DNA from: Flavobacteriales bacterium
GTDB taxonomy: Bacteria > Bacteroidota > Bacteroidia > Flavobacteriales_F > PHOS-HE28
Length of the DNA: 64,000 bases
Assembly: GCA_016717305.1 (NCBI GenBank)
Contig: JADKFY010000020.1
Location: 1 to 64,000, forward strand
Direction of reading: 5' to 3'
A program made the position numbers and the translations under genes. A model generated the notes under the pieces. It worked only from the letters and a program-made list of their open reading frames with translations, had not been told where the DNA came from and did not search any database. Shown one piece after another: positions 9,082 through 16,928 of this stretch (position 1 is its first letter; every line of letters begins with the position of its first letter).

Positions 9082-11503
9082 CTAGTCATCAACATCCTTG
9101 GCAACATCGTCCTTCTTCTTGGACTTTTTGCCATATCCGTAGCCATAACCGTAACCCGTGCCGTAGCCATAAGCGTAACGGTAGCCGTACCCGTAGTTGG
9201 TGTTGTAGTAGTACTTGCTCTTCTTGATCCGAACCCCGTTCAGGATGAAGCCCGTGTTCTTGTTCGGATTGGCATTGAGCACTTCCAATGCGTTGTTCAC
9301 GTGGTCCTTGCTGGCGAAGCGTGTGTTCACCACGAACAAGGTGGCATCCACGTGCCGCATCATCAGCAATGCATCCGTGATCAGGCCTACCGGGGGCGTA
9401 TCCACCAGCACGTAATCGTATACCAATGCAGCCTCTGAGAAGATCTCCTGTAGATGTTTGCTCAACACCAATTCCGAGGCGTTCGGCGGTGTTGGACCGG
9501 CCAACATCACATCAAAATTCTCGAATTGGGTATGCAGCACGGCTTCGCGCCAAGGGAGCTTGCCGATCAACACGTTGCTCAACCCTGTCTGACTGTTCAT
9601 GCCAAGCCCTACGCCTACCTTGGGTTTGTGCAGGTCCATCTCCAGCAGCAACACTTTCTTGCCCGCCTTGGCGAGGATCGCGCTCAGGTTCACCGAGGTG
9701 AAGGTCTTGCCTTCGTTCGGTCGGTAGCTGGTCACCATGACCACTTTACCGCGGTCGGCCGGGCCAGGGACATACTCCAAATTGGTACGCACCGTCCGGA
9801 ATGATTCTGTGATCGCCGCTTTAGGATCGCTATCCACCACCACGTAATTATCCGCGGCCTTTTCACTGGTGATGATCTCCCCGAAGATGGGCAATGTGGT
9901 GAATTCCTTCAGCTGGTCCGCATTCTCGATACGGTCGTAGAACATGACCCGAATGAACACCACAATGAAAGAGATCAACGCACCACCCAGCATGAAGGTG
10001 TAGAAGATCTTCATCTTGTCGGGCCGGACCACCCCAAGTGTCCGGGCACTTTCGATCACTTTGATCTGCGGGATGATACCGGCCCTGGCGATCACCGCAC
10101 TGGCCCGTTTCTCCAGCAAGAAGAGGTACATCTTCTCGTTCACTTGCACCCGTCGTTGGATGTTCAGGATCTCACGCTGGCTCTTAGGCAAGCCACGGAT
10201 GAGCTGCTCATAATCGTTCAGTTCCACTTGGATGTCCTCAACCTTGCCCGTGGCTGCTTCTCGGGCATTCTTTATGTAGACGAGCAAATTCACCTTGTTC
10301 CGCTGGATGGTCGAATCCAACTGTTGAATGGTCATGTTCTCCTCCGTTCCTGTCACCAAGCCCTTGGTCCGGTCCATCTGCATGCTGTACAACATGCCCA
10401 AGGTCTTCTCCAGAAAATCATCATTCGCGATGAAAATGGCGGAGGCAACAGTTTCTCGTCGGTGCTGTTGCGCACGTAATCCTCCAACGAATTGTAGGAC
10501 TTGATCTCCAGCTCCAGGTTACGCCGCTGCTCGTCGAACTTCATCAACTGTTGGAAATAGAGGTTCTCTTCCCGGGAGAGGTTCAGGATATCCTTGCTCT
10601 GTTTATAATCCTGCAGCTCATCTTCATGCATTTCCAGGATGGCAGTTACCTCGGTAAGTTGCAGATCGATGTAGCGTAGCGTGTTCTCGTTGATATCGAA
10701 CTCGCTCTGCAAGGAGTACCGGATGTACTCCTTCGAAAGGGTATCCAAGAACAACTTCGCCCTGAGGCCCACCTCATCCTCGACATTGATGTCCAGGATC
10801 GTAGTGAAATCCTCGTTCTTCACCGAGATCCTCGACTTGTACTGCTTTACCAGATTGTTCCTGCTATGCCGTACGAACTGATAATCCGATTCGGTCAATT
10901 TCGGCAATGTGGTGGCGTTGAAGAAGGGCGAACGCGTGACCTTGATGATGAATTGATTGTCAGGGTCTTGCTGATCCTGATCGAAGAGGAAGACCCGCTT
11001 CACCAGATCCCCCTTGCGGTCATAGCTCAATTCGAAACTATGGATGTCCACGATCCGCATATCGAACGGCCGTTCATACAGTGCTTGGTCCAGTAGATCG
11101 ATGTGCACTGTGAAGGGGAGCGTGCCGTATACCTGTGAGGTCTTGAAACGCCCAACAATGAAATAGGAAATGTCGAAGTCCAATTTGTTAGTGTGGCATC
11201 GATCAGGTCGTACGAGGTGAGCACCCGTTTCTGGTTGACGATATCACTGTAAGCTTGGGCATAACCCAAATTCTTATAGACCTCACTTTGGTAATTGTAA
11301 ACGTCGCGGTCCTTCAACAGGAGCTGCGTGGTAGCCCCATAAATATCCGGCAACTTGTAGCTGTAGAGGTAAGAGAGTACCGAAGAAAGCAACAGTGCAA
11401 CCGCTACGAAGTACCAATTCTTGGTTACGATACGTAGAAAGTAGCGAAGGTCGTTCGCATCTACGATATTGCCACGCTGCTGTGCTTTGGGTGCTGCTGC
11501 CAT
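9082..11503 (-). CDS. Wzc-like polysaccharide copolymerase and tyrosine autokinase (two frameshifts)
   Basis: Three collinear frames (11503-11190, about 11187-10430, about 10430-9082) form one protein of roughly 805 residues. The N-terminal part has a Wzz-type domain with a membrane segment (NWYFVAVALLLSSVLSYLYS). The middle is coiled coil (LQLTEVTAILEMHEDELQDY). The C-terminal part has a second membrane segment (IFYTFMLGGALISFIVVFI) and a BY-kinase domain: Walker A YRPNEGKT, Walker A' VLLLEMDLHKP and Walker B VLVDTPPVG. The tail holds 13 tyrosines alternating mostly with glycine, the expected autophosphorylation cluster. Missing single bases near 11185 (LTN/LDFDIS) and 10437 (LLPP/AIFIAND) break the frame. 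It controls polymer length and export. Confidence 0.82.
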
Positions 11504-11567
11504 ACCTTACTGGATGCATACCCCGGTCCATGGGCTGCCCTTCCCCCCGGACCTTTCCGAAGGGCCG

Positions 11568-11575
11568 CAAATATA
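11568..11575 (-). promoter_or_regulatory. Candidate Bacteroidota -7 box for the wzc-like gene
   Basis: On the minus strand this reads TATATTTG, matching the TAnnTTTG -7 consensus, about 65 bases before the wzc-like ATG. No convincing -33 TTG was found at the usual distance, so support is limited to the -7 box. Confidence 0.35.
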
Positions 11576-11651
11576 GTCCCTGCTTCCTGTATATGATCTG
11601 GAGATCGCTTATAGGCTTGAAAGGAACAGAAAGTGCCATGGTTGAAAACTG

Positions 11652-11694
11652 TTGCGAACAGGGGTGGACTTTGTGGTACATTTGTATACATTTG
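11652..11694 (+). promoter_or_regulatory. Candidate promoter with tandem -7 boxes for the exosortase operon
   Basis: Two copies of TACATTTG (11677-11684 and 11687-11694) match the Bacteroidota -7 consensus TAnnTTTG. A TTG at 11652-11654 lies about 22 bases upstream of the first, a usable -33 distance. The ATG of the small substrate gene at 11721 would leave a leader of about 20-30 bases. Two overlapping boxes could give two nearby transcription starts. Confidence 0.5.
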
Positions 11695-11720
11695 TGCGCT
11701 TTCCGCCTCTACTCGAAGTC

Positions 11721-11936
11721 ATGAACAACCTAATACGCTTCTGTCTTGTTGTCATTCTATGCGCCGCACCATTTGCGGGCGTGGTCATGGCAACGGGCGT
11801 TGGGGGTTCGCCTCCTTGCTGGCCGCCTCCGTGTATCCCTATTGATGGTGGACTAAGTCTGCTGGTGGCCGCTGGTGCCGTGCTCGGAGGCAAGAAAGCC
11901 TTCGATATGCGCCGTTCCCGCAAGGACGCTTTCTGA
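11721..11936 (+). CDS. Minimal exosortase substrate with PID-type C-terminal sorting signal
   Basis: A 71-residue protein made almost entirely of sorting signals. Residues 1-23 are a signal peptide (hydrophobic LVVILCAAPFAGVVMA). Residues about 24-37 are a short Gly/Pro/Cys stretch containing CWPPPC. Then comes the tripartite exosortase-type tail: PIDGG, a hydrophobic helix (LSLLVAAGAVLGG) and a basic cytoplasmic end (KKAFDMRRSRKDAF). The PID motif with this layout is the short C-terminal signal seen next to exosortases in Bacteroidota. The TGA stop overlaps the ATG of the exosortase gene, a dedicated enzyme-substrate arrangement. After both cleavages only about 15-20 residues would remain, so it may be a peptide modified with, or anchored to, a glycan. 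That last point is inference. Confidence 0.75.
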   Translation: MNNLIRFCLVVILCAAPFAGVVMATGVGGSPPCWPPPCIPIDGGLSLLVAAGAVLGGKKAFDMRRSRKDAF

Positions 11937-12487
11937 TGATCACTCCCTCCACCCGTGCGGTGGTCAAGGGAGATCCAGTTATCCGTTTCCTCTCCTTGGC
12001 CGCTGCCCTTTATCTGGGCTGGTACCTGCTCTACGAATTCATCTTACATCCGAACGGCAGCCTTGATCGTGCGGTGATCGACTCGCTAATAAGCTGGTCT
12101 TCGGGCATTTTGACCTTCCTTGGTCAGGAATTGATCCCCGAACCGGTGAATGCCGAGAACTTAAGGACCATCGGCGTGCAAGGCGGGCACTTGCTGTGGA
12201 TCGGTGATCCCTGCAACGGGGTCGGGCTCTTCGCCGTTTTCCTCATCTTCCTGGTCGCCTATCCCGGCCCGTGGAAACACAAGATCTGGTTCGGGGGGTT
12301 GGGCTTGTTCACGATCCACCTGATCAATGCCCTGCGCGTTGTCGCCTTGTGTCTGATCGTGAAGGTGGATTATGAACTGTTGAATTTCAACCACGACTAC
12401 ACGTTCTATGTCGTGGTCTATGGCTGGGTCTTTCTTCTCTGGGCCATTTGGGTGCGGAAATTCGCACCGACCTCCAACCCTGCATGA
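11936..12487 (+). CDS. Exosortase-like membrane cysteine protease/transpeptidase
   Basis: A 183-residue polytopic protein with the exosortase/archaeosortase catalytic set: Cys93 in GDPCNGVGLFAVF, Arg134 in INALRVVAL and His153 in NHDYTFYVV, each placed at the edge of a membrane helix as in the family. About five hydrophobic segments are visible. It is shorter than the EpsH-type enzymes and resembles the compact exosortases of Bacteroidota (the XrtF/XrtX type). It should recognise the PID signal of the overlapping upstream gene, cleave near it and transfer the product to an unknown acceptor. Its place beside a Wzc-like kinase and polysaccharide exporters mirrors exosortase loci of Proteobacteria, which lie in exopolysaccharide clusters. 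Confidence 0.82.
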   Translation: MITPSTRAVVKGDPVIRFLSLAAALYLGWYLLYEFILHPNGSLDRAVIDSLISWSSGILTFLGQELIPEPVNAENLRTIGVQGGHLLWIGDPCNGVGLFAVFLIFLVAYPGPWKHKIWFGGLGLFTIHLINALRVVALCLIVKVDYELLNFNHDYTFYVVVYGWVFLLWAIWVRKFAPTSNPA

Positions 12488-12942
12488 TGCCGAGGTGGGC
12501 CGGGGGTCTTCTGCTTCTCTTGGTCGCCACCCTCCTCGGGGCAGCTCGCGAATTCCTCTTCATCAACCTGAACTACATGATCGATCTCGAGGCGAACCAC
12601 CGCGAAGTGTCGTACGCCCATAGTGCATTCCGTGCGCTGGTCGACGGTTGGTCACTCTCCTCTTTGATCATGCTCAAGTGGGGTTTGGCGGTCCTCTTCA
12701 TCGCGCTGATGCTCGCCCTTTCGATCGCTATGTCCCGGGTCCTTTTCGGGGACCATCGCTACCGGAGAACGATCATGTTCGGATTCGTTGCCTTTGGTGG
12801 ACTGGCTTTGTTGCTCCATGCGGCCGGTGCAAATTCGCCAGCATGGGAAGGGGTCTCTGTAAAGCTCTTGCATGCATTACAATACCCGGTCGTTCTGCTG
12901 TTCATATGGGCCGCGGCATTGCTGAAGCCGAAAAACACATAG
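12484..12942 (+). CDS. Exosortase-associated small membrane protein
   Basis: 152 residues from ATG 12484, which overlaps the exosortase stop (ATGA). About four membrane segments are visible: GGLLLLLVATLLGAA, LAVLFIALMLALSIAM, FGFVAFGGLALLLHA and YPVVLLFIWAAALL. A conserved-looking periplasmic stretch REFLFINLNYMIDL follows the first. Proteins of this size and topology often follow compact exosortases in Bacteroidota as accessory subunits; the match is by position and shape rather than a catalytic motif. It probably helps the exosortase fold, hold its substrate or supply the acceptor. This is the last gene of the three-gene unit before glyA. Confidence 0.65.
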   Translation: MMPRWAGGLLLLLVATLLGAAREFLFINLNYMIDLEANHREVSYAHSAFRALVDGWSLSSLIMLKWGLAVLFIALMLALSIAMSRVLFGDHRYRRTIMFGFVAFGGLALLLHAAGANSPAWEGVSVKLLHALQYPVVLLFIWAAALLKPKNT

Positions 12943-12952
12943 CTCCACCTGT

Positions 12953-12960
12953 TACATTTG
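12953..12960 (+). promoter_or_regulatory. Candidate -7 box upstream of glyA
   Basis: TACATTTG matches the Bacteroidota TAnnTTTG consensus, 57 bases before the glyA ATG at 13017 and just after the preceding stop codon. No clear -33 TTG lies at the usual spacing. It suggests that glyA is transcribed separately from the exosortase unit. Confidence 0.4.
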
Positions 12961-13016
12961 GCACGACGTTCCTTGCCGCGCCTTGGAACACCTTTGAAAA
13001 GGAAACACACCCCAAC

Positions 13017-14291
13017 ATGCAACGCGACCAAGCCATCTTCGACATTATTGCACAGGAAAAATGGCGCCAGACCAAGGGGCTTGAACTGATCGCCAGCGAG
13101 AATTACGTGAGCGAACAGGTGCTGGAGGCCATGGGAAGCGTGCTCACGAACAAGTACGCTGAAGGACTGCCGGGAAAACGCTACTATGGTGGATGCGAAT
13201 TCGTGGACATGGCGGAGGACCTTGCACGAGAACGTGTTAAGCAATTGTTCGGAGCCGTTTGGGCCAACGTACAACCACACAGCGGCGCACAGGCCAACGC
13301 TGCCGTTATGCTCGGCTGCTTGAAACCGGGTGATACGATCCTGGGATTTGATCTCAGCCATGGTGGGCATTTGACCCATGGCAGCCCGGTGAATTTCAGT
13401 GGTAAGCTCTACCGTGCTACCTTCTATGGCGTGCGGCAAGAGACCGGTCGCGTGGAGATGGACGACGTGCGAAAAATGGCCTTGCAGGAGAAACCCAAGA
13501 TGATCATCTGTGGGGCAAGCGCCTACAGCCGCGATTGGGACTATGCCGCCTTTCGCAAGATCGCCGATGAAGTGGGTGCCCTGTTGCTCGCGGACATCAG
13601 CCACCCGGCCGGATTGATCGCCGCCAAATTGCTGAACGATCCGTTGCCGCATTGCCATATCGTTACCACGACCACCCACAAGACACTGCGTGGACCACGC
13701 GGTGGACTGATCATGATGGGAACGGACTTCCCGAACCCGTGGGATCTAAAGACACCGAAGGGCGAGGTGCGTATGATGAGCGCCTTGTTGGACGGAGCGG
13801 TATTCCCCGGGACCCAAGGTGGACCACTGGAACACGTGATCGCCGCAAAGGCCGTAGCGTTCAGTGAAGCCCTCGATCCATCGTTCACCACCTACGGAAA
13901 ACAGGTGATCGCCAATGCAAGGACCATGGCCAAATCCTTCGTGGATTGCGGCTATACCGTGATCAGCGGTGGAACGGACAACCACAATATGTTGATCGAC
14001 CTGCGCAACAAGAGCGTGACGGGCAAGGAAGCCGAGATCGCATTGGGCATGGTGGACATTACGGTGAACAAGAACATGGTCCCGTTCGATACGCAAAGTC
14101 CCTTCGTGACCAGTGGCATACGGATCGGAACACCAGCCGTGACCACGCGTGGATTGAAGGAAGGTGAGTGCGCACAGATCGTGCAACTGATCGATGCGGC
14201 GATCCTCCATCGTGGCAACAACGCGGAGTTGGACCGTATCCGTTTCCAAGTGAACGGAATGATGCGATTGAAGACGTTGTTCCCGGTCTGA
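13017..14291 (+). CDS. glyA: Serine hydroxymethyltransferase
   Basis: A 424-residue PLP enzyme that interconverts serine and glycine with transfer of a one-carbon unit to tetrahydrofolate, in the cytoplasm. The start ATG 13017 (MQRDQAIFDIIAQEKWRQ) is preferred over longer frames because it fits the family N-terminus. Visible motifs: LIASENYVS, GLPGKRYYGGCEFVD, HSGAQANAAV, DLSHGGHLTHG, DISHPAGLIA, and VTTTTHKTLRGPRGG with the Schiff-base Lys222. The length is normal and no residue appears missing. It follows the exosortase unit but has its own candidate promoter, and converges with a methyltransferase gene a few bases downstream. Confidence 0.97.
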   Translation: MQRDQAIFDIIAQEKWRQTKGLELIASENYVSEQVLEAMGSVLTNKYAEGLPGKRYYGGCEFVDMAEDLARERVKQLFGAVWANVQPHSGAQANAAVMLGCLKPGDTILGFDLSHGGHLTHGSPVNFSGKLYRATFYGVRQETGRVEMDDVRKMALQEKPKMIICGASAYSRDWDYAAFRKIADEVGALLLADISHPAGLIAAKLLNDPLPHCHIVTTTTHKTLRGPRGGLIMMGTDFPNPWDLKTPKGEVRMMSALLDGAVFPGTQGGPLEHVIAAKAVAFSEALDPSFTTYGKQVIANARTMAKSFVDCGYTVISGGTDNHNMLIDLRNKSVTGKEAEIALGMVDITVNKNMVPFDTQSPFVTSGIRIGTPAVTTRGLKEGECAQIVQLIDAAILHRGNNAELDRIRFQVNGMMRLKTLFPV

Positions 14292-14295
14292 ACCG

Positions 14296-15036
14296 TTATC
14301 CTTTGCGCAGGACCAGCGTATAGCCGTATGGGAAATTACCAGCGGTAAGTGCCGAAATTTTCCGCCCCGGCCATGTTCGGATGAACCAACCGGTGAGCCC
14401 TTGGATCACCCCAGCCGTGAAGCGACCCACGGGACCGAACGGGTGTACGGACTTCGAGATCAGGTCCGCCAAGATCTCCGGAACGCCACCAACGCTTTCC
14501 AAGGAGACCACCGTGTAACCTGCATCCTCGGTCATGGAGATCAGTGCAAAACGTGTGTATCGGAAGTAATCAAATGGCTGTTCGTGCAACCCATAATAGA
14601 AGGGTACGTTCATGAGCACATGGCCTCCAGGTCGCAAGACCCGGTACATTTCGTTCAGCAGTTCTTCCGGTTTACGGATATGCTCCAACACATCCGAGAG
14701 GATGATGGTATCGAAGGAGGCATCGGGCAGTGCAAGAGGAACGTTCAGGTCCTGTTCTTGGTCCAAGTAGGGGTTCGGGTGCATGGTGTTGCCCCAATCC
14801 ACACAAATGCTCTCGGTAATGTGGTCTTTGTACGTGGCATACAACGGAACCTTTCCGCAGCCCAGATCCACCAAGCGCCCTTTGGCGTACTTCGGAATTG
14901 CATCGTCGTAAAAGCCCGCGACGAGGTCCGCGATCACGCGTGAAGCGATCACCAAGGCCTTCCTATCACGCGAAGCACGCAAACGACCCTTTCGATAAAC
15001 GAATTTGCTGGGGATCCATTGATCGGCATTGCGCAT
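14296..15036 (-). CDS. Class I SAM-dependent methyltransferase
   Basis: A 246-residue protein from ATG 15034-15036 (MRNADQWIPSKF). The SAM-binding loop is LVDLGCGKVPLY, the acidic motif after strand 2 is CVDWGN, and the motif IV/V region is FDTIILSDVLEHI, then VLRPGGHVLMNVPF, the Methyltransf_11 pattern. A YGLHEQPFDYFRYTRFAL stretch follows, common in bacterial methyltransferases of surface-glycan or secondary-metabolite context. The substrate is not predictable. The gene ends five bases from the glyA stop on the opposite strand. An upstream extension to 15090 exists but lacks the fold's start. Confidence 0.78.
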   Translation of the reverse strand: MRNADQWIPSKFVYRKGRLRASRDRKALVIASRVIADLVAGFYDDAIPKYAKGRLVDLGCGKVPLYATYKDHITESICVDWGNTMHPNPYLDQEQDLNVPLALPDASFDTIILSDVLEHIRKPEELLNEMYRVLRPGGHVLMNVPFYYGLHEQPFDYFRYTRFALISMTEDAGYTVVSLESVGGVPEILADLISKSVHPFGPVGRFTAGVIQGLTGWFIRTWPGRKISALTAGNFPYGYTLVLRKG

Positions 15037-15198
15037 CGGCCGCGAAGTAACGGGTATTTGACAGGAATACGGAAAGCCGAAGGTACCCACCGCTTGTAAT
15101 AAGGAAGGAACCGTGAATGGACGTGAATGACCGGAAATAGGTCCTTCTTTCTTTCGTCGACATTCACGGTTGTTCGAAATGCTGGAGGGGGCGGCTTC

Positions 15199-16005
15199 CT
15201 ATTCGTCAGTTGAGGTTCCATCGGCAATACTCCGGAACCAGATCGGATAACACGCCAAGAAGGCAAAGGCCATGTCCGGTATGCCCATACCCAAACCAGT
15301 GCCCAAGTGGAAGAGAACTCCCATCACCATCCAAGCTATGCGCGTTGGTCGCCACCAGACCGCAAGGGCAAACCCGGCTTGGAAGATGAGTGCTCCGTAC
15401 GTGAGCAACTGTAACAGCGCCGGGTATTCTGCCATGAACGCCGGGCCGTAAGCCGGGTCCGTGACGACCACGCCCACAGCTTGCCCATGTGTCCAAAGGT
15501 CGCCGCTCAATTTATGGATAGCTGTTACCGCATATGCCAACACCAATTGGAGCCGGATGATCCAAAAGGCGGTGGTCCCCACGACCTGTTTCATGTCATG
15601 CACCGCTCCGGAACCGGCAGGCCAGGGCCGGGCCGGAAGGAGGATCAACCAGAACAACATGTTGGCGATCAACTGCTGCCCACCGCTCGCCGCCGACCAA
15701 GCCAAATTCATCAGGCTCGTGTACAAGGTCCAGATCACCAATGCACGCCACCATTTGCCGGGGCGTATCAATTCCCAGATCGCGAACACGCACACCAACA
15801 ACGCCGCCGGGATCGCGAAGTTGGTCGGTAGCCAAGTACCGAATGCATGGGTCGCAAAACGAAAGATCCCCGGAGGCACCGAAAGTGGTGCAAGGCCCGG
15901 GTCCCATAGCAATTCAGCATCGGGTAAGGCCAAGGTCAAATAGCCCAGGAGCCATACATGCACTGCCGCACGGAACCACCGGACCGATGACCATTCCATG
16001 CTCAT
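15199..16005 (-). CDS. HTTM-like multi-pass membrane protein
   Basis: A 268-residue protein from ATG 16003-16005 (MSMEWSSVRWFRAAVHVW) with at least six hydrophobic segments. The segment IIRLQLVLAYAVTAIHKLSGDLW and the following aromatic-rich loop resemble HTTM-type proteins, the membrane family related to vitamin K-dependent gamma-carboxylases. In those, an Arg/Gln at a helix start and a Lys (here in IHKL) are recurrent. The start overlaps the stop of the upstream DUF5819-like gene (ATGA), so the two form a coupled pair. Biochemical function in bacteria is not established. A TMEM/DoxX-like assignment is the main alternative. Confidence 0.6.
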   Translation of the reverse strand: MSMEWSSVRWFRAAVHVWLLGYLTLALPDAELLWDPGLAPLSVPPGIFRFATHAFGTWLPTNFAIPAALLVCVFAIWELIRPGKWWRALVIWTLYTSLMNLAWSAASGGQQLIANMLFWLILLPARPWPAGSGAVHDMKQVVGTTAFWIIRLQLVLAYAVTAIHKLSGDLWTHGQAVGVVVTDPAYGPAFMAEYPALLQLLTYGALIFQAGFALAVWWRPTRIAWMVMGVLFHLGTGLGMGIPDMAFAFLACYPIWFRSIADGTSTDE

Positions 16006-16484
16006 GGCCGATCGAATTCCAACAGGGTGATCCGCGTTTTTCGGTCCTTGGGTAGTTCCGGATCCTGAACGCATTGTTCCACCAAACGAAATTGCAGGCT
16101 GTCCGTTTCCCTGGTGAAATCGTGCACCATGGAGCGAATGGCCCGCTGCAATACAGGCATGGGCCGATGATCCCCTTCAGCAACGCCGTCCTGCACGTAC
16201 TCTGCCAAGTGCCTGGCCATTCGCCTTGGCAAGGGATCGAAAGTGGCATTCACCAACGGGTGCCATTCACCAGCACTTTCTGCCACTTCCAAGACACACG
16301 AACACAGCGGCGGGTCCGGCGCGAACAAATGCCACTGCTGGTGGAACAAGGGCCGAACATATCGTATCGAAAGCACATGGAACTTGCTTGGCACATAGGT
16401 CGGCGGCATTGTGTACGCCGCGAGCATGAACACATGCAGCACGACCAAGCCGATCACGATACGATGTTTGGTCCTTGCTTCCAT
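16002..16484 (-). CDS. DUF5819-like single-pass membrane protein
   Basis: 160 residues with one N-terminal membrane anchor (IVIGLVVLHVFMLAAYTMPP), then YVRPLFHQQWHLFAPDPPL. This Trp-His-Leu-Phe-Ala-Pro-Asp-Pro motif is characteristic of the DUF5819 type, followed by a soluble alpha/beta region. No enzymatic motif is known. It overlaps the HTTM-like gene, and proteins of this shape are often found beside HTTM proteins, so a two-protein membrane complex is a reasonable inference. The first residue is set by ATG 16482-16484; no Shine-Dalgarno sequence is apparent. Confidence 0.6.
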   Translation of the reverse strand: MEARTKHRIVIGLVVLHVFMLAAYTMPPTYVPSKFHVLSIRYVRPLFHQQWHLFAPDPPLCSCVLEVAESAGEWHPLVNATFDPLPRRMARHLAEYVQDGVAEGDHRPMPVLQRAIRSMVHDFTRETDSLQFRLVEQCVQDPELPKDRKTRITLLEFDRP

Positions 16485-16928
16485 TTCCTTCGAGCGCGTG
16501 AAGATCGGTCAATGGCACCATCGGTCCGAATAATGACCACTGCTCAACTTCCACATTCGGTATACGTCGGGCCTGCCTGAGGGAGACCGTGTTCTGCCCT
16601 ATTCGGTACGGCACAAGAATTTTCTGGATCGAAGACCCTTCACATACTAGAGCGTATACGCCCGTATGCCGTTCCGATCGTCGGGAGGAATACAATGGAC
16701 AGAAGGAAGCTGCCATTTGAATGGAGGGTACCTCAAAATGCAACTGAATGGCGATCCATTTCATCGTGGGCTTGGAGGGGTCGCCTCGTGTTTGGGACAC
16801 CGTGCCGAAGTCTGGCTCATCGAGAGACCATGCACACCCGGGTATGAACAGGAAAGCCGGGATCTCTCCCAGCTTTCCTGTTCATGTAATGCCGATCCAT
16901 GAGGAACATTGATGAAGGCGAAGGAGAT
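16485..16928. other. Non-coding gap with one hairpin
   Basis: 444 bases between a minus-strand pair and the stop of a minus-strand T9SS gene. A 78-codon frame on the plus strand has no recognisable motif and odd composition, so it was not called. Only the hairpin at 16844-16885 stands out. Confidence 0.55.
16844..16885 (-). terminator. Hairpin downstream of the SBBP-repeat T9SS gene
   Basis: Perfect 14-base stem (16844-16857 with 16872-16885) and a 14-base loop, lying 44 bases past the stop codon of the minus-strand gene at 16929. No T run follows on either strand, so it may act as an RNA-stabilising hairpin or a weak terminator. Confidence 0.5.

Noticed and set aside
12648..13016. Extended N-terminus for glyA, and fusion with the exosortase partner
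   Set aside because: The extra residues overlap the membrane-protein gene in another frame, and the SHMT family starts at 13017.
12759..13679. Long minus-strand frame under glyA
   Set aside because: It is the antisense shadow of a fully conserved enzyme; GC-rich genes here give long antisense frames.
16666..16902. 78-codon plus-strand frame in the gap before the SBBP gene
   Set aside because: No signal, motif or ribosome-binding context, and it runs through the hairpin. Composition unlike coding regions nearby.
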